Shown piece after piece: positions 52,813 to 59,580 of a stretch of DNA of 64,000 nt (position 1 is the stretch's first letter; each line of letters begins with the position of its first letter). The notes under the pieces were generated by a model. It did not search any database. It was not told the DNA's origin and saw nothing but the letters and a program-made list of their open reading frames with translations. Position numbers and translations under genes: made by a program. Source of the stretch: Streptomyces sp. MUM 203J (GTDB lineage Bacteria > Actinomycetota > Actinomycetes > Streptomycetales > Streptomycetaceae); NCBI RefSeq assembly GCF_022414595.1, contig NZ_JADWYO010000007.1, positions 62,001 to 126,000 of the forward strand. Direction: 5' to 3'.

Positions 52813-52838
52813 GATCAGAATTGCGGCGCGATCAGAAT
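52813..52838 (+). repeat. direct repeat GATCAGAAT in the AT-rich leader
   Basis: Two identical GATCAGAAT copies (52813-52821, 52830-52838) in the AT-rich stretch, 17 bases start to start, 30 bases before a strong ribosome site. Possibly a regulator site for the lanthipeptide operon. Confidence 0.35.
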
Positions 52839-52866
52839 CTTTACCAAGGCTCGAAAAGGAGGAAGG

Positions 52867-52953
52867 ATGTACATCACCAGCCGGGATCGGAATGAATCCA
52901 CACCGGCTGCACAACCGCTCTACACGCGCAGTCCCACCGTTCGAACCGAGTAG
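52867..52953 (+). CDS. possible 28-residue leader peptide upstream of lanL
   Basis: ATG preceded by AAAAGGAGGAAGG, one of the best ribosome sites in the window (GGAGG four bases from the ATG). The product, MYITSRDRNESTPAAQPLYT and eight more residues, is Ser/Thr/Arg-rich, without Cys or a signal peptide, so it is not a lanthipeptide precursor of the same type. It stops ten bases before two tandem hairpins. Either a translated leader regulating the operon or the start of a lost gene. Small size makes a chance frame possible. Confidence 0.35.
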   Translation: MYITSRDRNESTPAAQPLYTRSPTVRTE

Positions 52954-52963
52954 AACAGAAATT

Positions 52964-53017
52964 CGCTTCTCGAAGCGACGGCCATCATTCCCGAATGCGG
53001 TAGGAATGATTCTGGCC
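52964..53017 (+). promoter_or_regulatory. tandem hairpins in the lanthipeptide leader
   Basis: CGCTTC/GAAGCG (52964-52977, two-base loop), then GGCC-ATCATTCC (52980-52991) with GGAATGAT-tct-GGCC (53003-53017), a 12-bp stem with one 3-base bulge. They lie between the mini-ORF stop and lanL, where an attenuator or terminator would be expected. Confidence 0.45.
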
Positions 53018-53261
53018 GCGGGTGCGGCTCGCCACAGACGTCCATCCTGGACACCGCTTCGCCCATCCCCCCGGGAACCCGACGGATCCGCCTACGCCGG
53101 TTCGCGCCCACTGAGCGACCCTCTGCGCTGGTAGCCAACTTCGGGCACCTGAAACACTCGGTGCGCTCGCTGAACCGGGCGACCTCCACCGACCGAGCAC
53201 TGTACGTTCAATGACCGGAGGAATATTCCGCTGCCGGTTCTCCCTGTCGAAAGGGGCTCCC

Positions 53262-55934
53262 GTGACGGGCCACGCAACCGAAGTCGATCTGGAAGACCTG
53301 CTCCACCGTTCACTGCAAGCCACGGGTACGGGCGCGCTGTGGACCGCCGGCGCAGACGACATGTGGTACCGCCTCACCCGGCGGAACGGAACGCGGCGCG
53401 AACAAGGATGGAAGCTACACGTGTCCGCGACAGCCGCCTCCGCCCCGGAGGTCCTCGCGAAATCCCTGGGCGTACTGCTGTGCGAGGACTCGGCGTTCAA
53501 ATTCGTGCGATCCATCGAACAAGTGAGCGCTCTCAACTCCCGTGCCACTCCGCGGGGAAATTCGGGCAAGTTCATCACCGTGTACCCGTCCTCCGACGAG
53601 GCGGCTGCCCGAATAGCCCTGGAACTGCACAAGGAGACGTCCGGGCTGGCCGGACCCCGTATCCTCTCCGACCAGCCCTACGCCGCGCGCAGCCTGGTGC
53701 ACTACCGTTACGGTGCCTTCGTCGGCCGGCGGCGCCTGTCGGACCAGGGGCTGCTGGTGTGGTTCATCGAGGACCCCGACGGCAATCCCGTGGAGGACAA
53801 GCGCACCGGTCAGTATTCCCCGCCCTCCTGGGCCGTCAGCCCCTTTCCCGCCTCGGTCCCGCTTCCGCCACAGCAGAAGAAGGCGGCGAGCGGCCCGGTG
53901 CTGCTCGGCGGCCGGTTCTCGGTACGGGAGGCCATCCGGCACACGAACAAAGGCGGCGTCTACCGGGGGACGGACACCGTCACAGGCGCACCCGTGGTGC
54001 TCAAGGAGGCCCGGCCGCACGTCGAGGCCGACGCTTCCGGCGCCGACGTCCGCGACTGGCTGCGCGCCGAGGCCAGAACCCTGGAGAGGCTCAAGGGCAC
54101 CGGACTGGCTCCGGAGCCGGTCGCGATGTTCGAGACGGGCGGCCACCTGTTCCTCGTCCAGGAGGAGGTGCCGGGCGTGCCCCTGCGCACCTGGGTCGCC
54201 GAGCGCTTCCGGGACGTCGGCGGTGAGCGGTACCGCGTCGACGCGCTGGCCCAGGCAGGACGTCTGGTGGACCTGGTCGCGGCGGCCCACGCGCACGGCT
54301 GCGTACTGAGGGACTTCACCCCCGGCAACGTCATGGTCCGCCCGGACGGCGAACTGCGTCTCATCGACCTGGAACTCGCCGTCCTGGAGGGCGACATCGC
54401 ACTGCCGACGCGCGTGGGGACCCCCGGCTTCAGCGCTCCCGAGCGCCTGGTGGACGCGCCTGTCTCCCGGACCGCCGACTACTACAGCCTCGGTGCCACG
54501 GTGTGCTTCGTCCTCGCGGGGAAGGTGCCCCACTTCCTGCCCGAGGAGCCGCCCACCCGGCCTGCGGAGGAGCGGCTCATGGAGTGGCTGGCCGCGTGCG
54601 CAGAACCGCTCCGTCTGCCGGACGGCCTGGCGAAGGTGATCCTCAGGCTGATGCGGGACGATCCCGACGAGCGCTGGGAACCCGCCAGGGCACGTGAGGC
54701 ACTCCTCACGGAGGGCTCGGACAGGACCGCAGGCCCCGCTGCCCGGCCTGCCAGGACGGACGGACCGCGCCCCGGGACGGACACCGCCATGGCCGGAATG
54801 GTCAATCACCTGGTCGATTCGATGACCCCCTTGGACGACCGGCGGCTGTGGCCCGTGTCCACGATGGCGGGTGAGACCGACCCCTGCACGGTGCAGCAGG
54901 GCGCGGCCGGTGTTCTGGCGGTCCTGGCACGGTACTTCGAGCTGACCGGCGACGCCCGCCTCCCGGGCCTCATCTCCACCGCGGGTCACTGGATCGCCGA
55001 CCGTACCGACACCCGCTCCATCCGTCCGGGGCTGCACTTCGGCGGCGGCGGCACCGCCTGGGCACTGTACGAAGCCGGACGCGCCATCGACGACCGCGCG
55101 CTCACCAGCCATGCGCTGGCCCTGGCGCTGGCTCCGCTGGAGCCGACGCCCAGCCACGACATCACCCACGGTTCCGCCGGCAGCGGACTCGCCGCCGCCC
55201 ACCTGTGGCACCGAACCGGCGACCCGCGCCTGGCCGAACGGGTCATCGCGGCGGCCGACCGGCTGGCCGCCGCCGCGCAACCCGAGCCGGTCGGCGTGAG
55301 TTGGCCGGTTCCCGCCGAAGCCGTTGCCGAGGAGGCTGGCAAACGCTATCTGGGCTTCGCCCACGGAACATCGGGCATCGGCTGCTTCCTCCTCGCCGCC
55401 GCGGCCATCTCCAACCGCTCCGAACACGCGGAGCTGGCCAAGGCAGCCGGCGAGCACCTGGTGGCCCACGCCGTGACAGTCGGCCGAGCGGCCCAGTGGC
55501 CGGCCCAGGCCACGGACGTGCCGACGGCCCCGTACTGGTGCCACGGTTCGGCGGGCATCGGCTCCTTCCTCGTCCGCCTCTGGCAGAAGACGGGGGACAA
55601 GCGGTACGGCGAACTCGCCCGCGGCGCCACACACGCCGTCGTGGAACGCGCGTCCCGGGCCGGCCTCGCCCAGTGTCACGGGCTGGCGGGAAACGGTGAC
55701 TTCCTCCTCGACATGGCCGACGCCACCGGGGACCCCGCGTACCGCGCGATGGCCGAGGACCTGGCCCGCCTCGTCGTCTCCGAACGAACCCACCGCGCCG
55801 GCCACGTCGTCTTCCCCAACGAGTACGGGGACGTCTCGACGAGCTGGAGCGACGGGGCCGCAGGAATCCTGGCGTTCCTCCTGCGGACCCGCCACGAAGA
55901 CTCCCGGCTCTGGATGATCCACGAGCCGGGCTGA
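53262..55934 (+). CDS. class IV lanthipeptide synthetase LanL
   Basis: 890 residues from a GTG at 53262 (AAAGGGG five bases upstream); an ATG at 53211 has no ribosome site. Three parts: an N-terminal lyase region (about 1-210), a Ser/Thr-kinase domain (about 215-480: ATP Lys in VVLKEARPHVE, K248; VLRDFTPGNVMV, D351; LRLIDLELA, D369), and a LanC-type cyclase (about 535-890). The cyclase keeps the zinc ligands, C760 in PYWCHG and C805-H806 in AQCHGLAG, with H636 and H701 in the HG motifs. Class III LanKC cyclases lack these Cys, so this is class IV. It phosphorylates and dehydrates Ser/Thr of the precursor, then closes (methyl)lanthionine rings. Coded ahead of its precursor on one transcript. 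Confidence 0.95.
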   Translation: MTGHATEVDLEDLLHRSLQATGTGALWTAGADDMWYRLTRRNGTRREQGWKLHVSATAASAPEVLAKSLGVLLCEDSAFKFVRSIEQVSALNSRATPRGNSGKFITVYPSSDEAAARIALELHKETSGLAGPRILSDQPYAARSLVHYRYGAFVGRRRLSDQGLLVWFIEDPDGNPVEDKRTGQYSPPSWAVSPFPASVPLPPQQKKAASGPVLLGGRFSVREAIRHTNKGGVYRGTDTVTGAPVVLKEARPHVEADASGADVRDWLRAEARTLERLKGTGLAPEPVAMFETGGHLFLVQEEVPGVPLRTWVAERFRDVGGERYRVDALAQAGRLVDLVAAAHAHGCVLRDFTPGNVMVRPDGELRLIDLELAVLEGDIALPTRVGTPGFSAPERLVDAPVSRTADYYSLGATVCFVLAGKVPHFLPEEPPTRPAEERLMEWLAACAEPLRLPDGLAKVILRLMRDDPDERWEPARAREALLTEGSDRTAGPAARPARTDGPRPGTDTAMAGMVNHLVDSMTPLDDRRLWPVSTMAGETDPCTVQQGAAGVLAVLARYFELTGDARLPGLISTAGHWIADRTDTRSIRPGLHFGGGGTAWALYEAGRAIDDRALTSHALALALAPLEPTPSHDITHGSAGSGLAAAHLWHRTGDPRLAERVIAAADRLAAAAQPEPVGVSWPVPAEAVAEEAGKRYLGFAHGTSGIGCFLLAAAAISNRSEHAELAKAAGEHLVAHAVTVGRAAQWPAQATDVPTAPYWCHGSAGIGSFLVRLWQKTGDKRYGELARGATHAVVERASRAGLAQCHGLAGNGDFLLDMADATGDPAYRAMAEDLARLVVSERTHRAGHVVFPNEYGDVSTSWSDGAAGILAFLLRTRHEDSRLWMIHEPG

Positions 55935-55954
55935 GCGACGGGAACCCCCGTCGC
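55935..55954 (+). terminator. 8-bp hairpin between lanL and lanA
   Basis: GCGACGGG (55935-55942) and CCCGTCGC (55947-55954), four-base loop, directly after the lanL stop and 13 bases before the lanA ribosome site. More likely an mRNA-stability or partial-termination element than a full stop, since lanA follows. Confidence 0.5.
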
Positions 55955-55979
55955 AAACCTCGCAGAGAAGGAGAAAGTC

Positions 55980-56135
55980 ATGGAGAACCGCGACCTCGAA
56001 CTGCTGGCTCACCTGCACGCCCTTCCGGAGACCGACCCGGTCGGCGTCGACGGAGCCCCGTTCGCCGCGACCTGTGAGTGCATCGGCCTGCTGACGCTGC
56101 TCAACACCGTCTGCGTCGGCATCAGCTGCGCCTGA
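55980..56135 (+). CDS. class IV lanthipeptide precursor (venezuelin-like LanA)
   Basis: 51 residues, too short for routine gene calling. ATG at 55980 with AAGGAG six bases upstream. Leader MENRDLELLAHLHALPETDP is helical with the LLAHLHALPE recognition segment; the core begins about V21 and ends TVCVGISCA. Residues for rings: T31, T39, T43, S49 and C32, C34, C45, C50. From memory it differs from the Streptomyces venezuelae precursor VenA at only a few positions, so the product should be a four-ring globular peptide of the venezuelin family. Modified by LanL just upstream and exported by the ABC pair downstream. Flanked by hairpins on both sides. Confidence 0.93.
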   Translation: MENRDLELLAHLHALPETDPVGVDGAPFAATCECIGLLTLLNTVCVGISCA

Positions 56136-56143
56136 CCGAGACC

Positions 56144-56183
56144 CTCCTGCCGGTGGCCGCCACCTGGCGGCCACCGGCAGGAG
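56144..56183 (+). terminator. perfect 18-bp-stem hairpin between lanA and the exporter genes
   Basis: CTCCTGCCGGTGGCCGCC (56144-56161) and GGCGGCCACCGGCAGGAG (56166-56183), loop ACCT, nine bases after the lanA stop. No T-run follows. Its position fits a partial terminator that keeps precursor mRNA in excess over exporter mRNA. Confidence 0.75.
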
Positions 56184-56241
56184 CCAGATCGCCACGGCCG
56201 ACAGGACTGCACAGGACACCCGCGGAGACGAGGACCCGACC

Positions 56242-57354
56242 ATGCACCCGCACGCAGGGGATGAGACTCGCCCCCAAGCAGCCACCTTGACGCCCGCTCT
56301 GACGAGTCCGCAGGCCGCACGGGCCGCCCAGCCGCCGCGATACGCCATCAGGACCCGCGGTCTGGTCAAGAGCTACGCGGGCCCGGACGGCAGCACCACC
56401 CATGCCGTTCGCGGCCTGGACCTGGACGTGCTCCAAGGCGAGAGCTTCGCCTTCCTGGGCCCGAACGGAGCGGGGAAGTCCACCACCCTCGCGCTGCTGT
56501 GCGCCCTGGCCCGCCCCACCGCCGGACAGGCCACGGTGGCGGGCGCCGATGTGCTCACCGAGGCGGCTCAGGTACGAAGACTGGTCGGGATGCTCTTCCA
56601 GCACAGCGCTCTGGACCCGGACCTGACGGCCGAACAGAATCTGCACATCCACGCTCGCCTCTACGGACTGCGTCGCCGCCACGCCCGCCTCCGCACCACA
56701 GAGACACTCGAGATGGTCGGACTGACCGATCGGCGACGCTCCCCGGTACGCGCGCTGTCCGGAGGTATGCGACGCCGCCTGGAACTCGCCCGAGGCCTGC
56801 TGCACGCACCCCGGATCCTGTTCCTCGACGAACCGACCACCGGACTCGACCCGCACGCCCGCGCCCAGGTCTGGGACCACCTGCGCACACTGCGCGACCG
56901 GCACGGCAACACGCTCTTCGTCACCACCCACTACCTGGAGGAGGCGGAGAACTGCGACCGCCTCGGCATCATCGACCACGGCCGGCTCGTCACACAGGGC
57001 ACGCCCCTCGCGCTGAAGGCCGCCATCGGAGACGACCGTGTGGCCCTGCGCACCAGCGACGACGCCGCGGCGCTGGTGGCCGTGCGGAGGATCGCGCCGC
57101 CGGACGTCCCGGTCGTCCTGGACGCCGAGGGAATCAGCCTGCGGCTGCCGAACGGCAGCACCTGGATCCCCCGCCTGTGCGCGGCCCTGGAAGCCCACGG
57201 GATCGCGGTCGACGCCGCGTCCTCGACCGCGCCGACCCTCGACGACGTCTTCTTCCACCACACCGGCCGCAGCATCCACGTCCCCCAGCCCGCTCAGCCA
57301 CCGTCCACCCCGGTTCCCGGCGGAACCGCCGCGATGTCCCCGGAGGGCGCATGA
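56242..57354 (+). CDS. lanthipeptide ABC exporter, ATP-binding protein (LanT)
   Basis: 370 residues. After a polar opening, an ABC-2 exporter ATPase: YAIRTRGLVKSYAG, Walker A LGPNGAGKSTTLALLC (about 72-87), VGMLFQHSALDPDLTAEQNL, signature ALSGGMRRRLELARGLLH, Walker B ILFLDEPTTGLDPHAR, H-loop FVTTHYLEEAENCD. It is a drug/peptide exporter of the DrrA/CcmA kind, not a peptidase-type LanT, so leader removal must be done elsewhere. Its last codons overlap the permease ATG (ATGA). Confidence 0.9.
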   Translation: MHPHAGDETRPQAATLTPALTSPQAARAAQPPRYAIRTRGLVKSYAGPDGSTTHAVRGLDLDVLQGESFAFLGPNGAGKSTTLALLCALARPTAGQATVAGADVLTEAAQVRRLVGMLFQHSALDPDLTAEQNLHIHARLYGLRRRHARLRTTETLEMVGLTDRRRSPVRALSGGMRRRLELARGLLHAPRILFLDEPTTGLDPHARAQVWDHLRTLRDRHGNTLFVTTHYLEEAENCDRLGIIDHGRLVTQGTPLALKAAIGDDRVALRTSDDAAALVAVRRIAPPDVPVVLDAEGISLRLPNGSTWIPRLCAALEAHGIAVDAASSTAPTLDDVFFHHTGRSIHVPQPAQPPSTPVPGGTAAMSPEGA

Positions 57355-58241
57355 CCACATCAGCTCTCCGGGCCTCGGACACCCCGACGGGCCCTGATGC
57401 CGTCGGCGCCCTGGGCGGCTCCGGCCGAGGGCCGAGGCTCCGGCTGCGCCGTGAACTGCGGGCGGTCAACGGCCTGGTCCACCGCGACCTGCTGCGACTG
57501 TCCGCCCATCCCACCCACACGGCACTGATGCTGCTCCAGCCGGTGCTCTACCTCTTCGTCCTGGGCGGCGGTCTGGCGGCCCTCATCCCGAACTCCTCGC
57601 TGGGTGTCGGGTACCAGACCTACCTTTACCCCGGCATGCTGATGATGACGGTCCAGACACCGGCCGTCATGGTCGGCATCCGCCTGATCACCGACCGTCA
57701 GAGCGGCTATCTGCGCGAACTCCTGATGGCTCCGGTCCGCCGGTCCACCCTGCTCCTCGGCAACTGTGCCGGCGGCACCCTCGTCTCCACGGTCCAGGGC
57801 GCCGTCCTGCTCTGCCTGGCCGGCGCTGTCGGCCTGCCGTACGACCCGCTCCTCCTGGTGCTCCTACTCACCGGTATGATCCTGGCCTCCTTCACCATCA
57901 CGGCACTCTCCCTCGCCCTCGCCGTCACCCTCAACCGGCCCGAGATCTTCCACATGTTGCTCGGCCTCGTGATGATGCCGCTGCTCTTCCTCTCCGGCGG
58001 CTTCTTCCCGATCCAGAACCTGCCGGGCTGGGCCCACACGTTGGCCGCCGCCAACCCGCTCGCCTACGGAGTGGACCTGCTCCGCCGCTGCATCGGGCTG
58101 CGGGTACCGGACCAGGCAGCCACGGCGGGCATCGAGTGGGCCGGCCGGCAGCCTCCCCTGCTCCTGGAAGGGGGCCTTCTCCTGGCCTGCGGCACCATGG
58201 CCCTGCTCTGGGCCACCCACCGCTTCAGCCGCCCCGAATGA
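57351..58241 (+). CDS. lanthipeptide ABC exporter, permease (LanH)
   Basis: 296 residues, start coupled to the ATPase gene. ABC-2 type permease with six membrane segments: THTALMLLQPVLYLFVLGGGLAALI, YPGMLMMTVQTPAVMVGI, DRQSGYLRELLMAPVRRSTLLLGN (the ABC-2 coupling motif), VLLCLAGAVGLPYDPLLLVLLLTGMILASFTITALSLALAV, MMPLLFLSGGFFPIQNLPGWAHTLAAANPLAYGVDLLR. Forms a homodimer with the ATPase, pumps the finished lanthipeptide and probably gives self-immunity. Order synthetase, precursor, ATPase, permease matches the venezuelin locus. Confidence 0.9.
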   Translation: MTTSALRASDTPTGPDAVGALGGSGRGPRLRLRRELRAVNGLVHRDLLRLSAHPTHTALMLLQPVLYLFVLGGGLAALIPNSSLGVGYQTYLYPGMLMMTVQTPAVMVGIRLITDRQSGYLRELLMAPVRRSTLLLGNCAGGTLVSTVQGAVLLCLAGAVGLPYDPLLLVLLLTGMILASFTITALSLALAVTLNRPEIFHMLLGLVMMPLLFLSGGFFPIQNLPGWAHTLAAANPLAYGVDLLRRCIGLRVPDQAATAGIEWAGRQPPLLLEGGLLLACGTMALLWATHRFSRPE

Positions 58242-58880
58242 CACCCGGACGGAGAGAGGTGCGGGCAGCAGGCCGAGAGACCGGCCGCGGGGGAACGGAG
58301 GGCAGGTCTGCCGTCCGGAAGGGAGCGAAGCAGCCCGGCCGGGGTGTCTGACACCGTGTGAGGTGCCCGGCGGTCGCCGCGCGGGCCCGTGGCCGGTCCC
58401 GGTCACGTCCGCTGGCATCTCCTGCGATCCGGGACATCGCTCCCGCGTCGGTGCGGGGGCGGCCGGCCCGGCCCGCTTCCGGCCCGCCCGCCTGCGATCC
58501 GCGTATCGCACCCCGGCGATCAGGCGCCGTTCCTGTGCTGCTGGGTCTCGGGGCTCCGGCCCCCGGCCCCCGCCGGTCAGCGCACTCGGCTCGCCCCGTC
58601 CGTATCGATCCGTCCCGCGGCGCGGCGAGCACCGAGGTCCGGGGTTCCCGGACCGGCCGCACCCTCGACGAGCCGTACGCGCGGCCATGTGTGCCGGGCA
58701 GCCGGAGGGTGCGGCGGAGTCGCCGAGTGGCCGGCTTCCCGGTTCGGGAGGCCGTGATGCCCGCGGGAGCGGGCCTGCGCCTCGGGAACGGGCCTCCCCC
58801 ATGGACGGCGCCGGTCGGCTGCGGGCGCGGGGCCGGCCGGAGCAGGGGGCAGGCGCACCGTCCCGCCGGGATCCGCTCAC
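58242..58880. other. intergenic region, no gene seen
   Basis: About 640 bases between the exporter and tetR. GC-rich open frames on both strands resemble nothing; no clear terminator was found behind the permease. Confidence 0.5.
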
Positions 58881-58884
58881 CGAC

Positions 58885-58911
58885 TTGGTCCAACGACTCA
58901 GTCGGTATAGT
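58885..58911 (+). promoter_or_regulatory. tetR promoter with overlapping palindrome
   Basis: TTGGTC (58885-58890) and TATAGT (58906-58911), 15-base spacing. TATAGT ends six bases before the ATG at 58918, so the mRNA would start at or next to the A of ATG and be leaderless. The palindrome CGACT-C-AGTCG (58894-58904) sits in the spacer and could be an autoregulation site. Confidence 0.55.
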
Positions 58912-58917
58912 CGCCGC

Positions 58918-59541
58918 ATGGCTCACGTTTCCGCGGCCGAGCGCCGTCCCCAGCTGATCAAAGCGGCCATCGCCCTGATGACGCGGGAGGGTGTCGCCGC
59001 GGGCAGTACGCGTGCCATCGCCGCGGAGCTGGGTGTCGCCCAGGCGACGGTGCACTACACCTTCGGCACCAAGGAAGGCCTGTACCGGGCGGTCATGGAG
59101 CAGCTCACCGGGGACCTGATCGCGCGGGTCGAGCGGGCGGCTCCACAGGACGCGGGCTTCGAGGAGACGATCACCGCGCTGGCCGGAGCCCTCTGGCGCA
59201 CCGTCGAGGAGGAGACGAGCGGCTACCAGCTCCTCACCGAGCTGGCCATGCTCGCCCTGCGCACCCCCGGTCTGAGCGAGGCGCGTACGGCGCACTACCG
59301 ACAGGTCAACGAGGTCACGGAACGCATCCTGACCGAGACCGCGTCCCGCACCGGGTACACGCTCGCCCAGCCCGCGGACCTGGTCGCCCGGTTCTTCCTC
59401 TCCGGCTTCGACGGCCTGACGATGCAGCGCCTCTACGCTCCGCAGGAGCCCGCCGAGAGCACGGGCCTGCGGGCCCTGACGGCCGCGACCGTCGCACTGG
59501 CCGGCGGCAGGCTGGACCTCGCGGACGCCACGGACCACTGA
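58918..59541 (+). CDS. TetR-family transcriptional regulator
   Basis: 207 residues. HTH at residues 10-55: RRPQLIKAAIALMTREGVAAGSTRAIAAELGVAQATVHYTFGTKEGLYRAVMEQL, the standard TetR DNA-binding unit. The C-terminal ligand-binding part is helical (EETITALAGALWRTVEEETSGYQLLTELAMLALRTPG, VARFFLSGFDGLTMQRLY). Gene next to the CYP102 P450 but on the other strand; regulators of fatty-acid-inducible P450s such as Bm3R1 are of this family. It converges with the P450 across a strong terminator. An operator at its own promoter differs in sequence from that at the P450 promoter. Confidence 0.9.
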   Translation: MAHVSAAERRPQLIKAAIALMTREGVAAGSTRAIAAELGVAQATVHYTFGTKEGLYRAVMEQLTGDLIARVERAAPQDAGFEETITALAGALWRTVEEETSGYQLLTELAMLALRTPGLSEARTAHYRQVNEVTERILTETASRTGYTLAQPADLVARFFLSGFDGLTMQRLYAPQEPAESTGLRALTAATVALAGGRLDLADATDH

Positions 59542-59571
59542 CGGCCACGGGCGGCCGGGCGCCCGTGGCCG
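59542..59571. terminator. bidirectional terminator between tetR and the P450 gene
   Basis: CGGCCACGGGC (59542-59552) and GCCCGTGGCCG (59561-59571), perfect 11-bp stem with 8-base loop, beginning at the base after the tetR stop and ending ten bases before the P450 stop. Confidence 0.8.
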
Positions 59572-59580
59572 AATCCGGGT

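Noticed and set aside
53415..56369. A 984-residue minus-strand open frame opposite the LanL gene
   Set aside because: Shadow of LanL, whose kinase and Zn motifs are on the plus strand.
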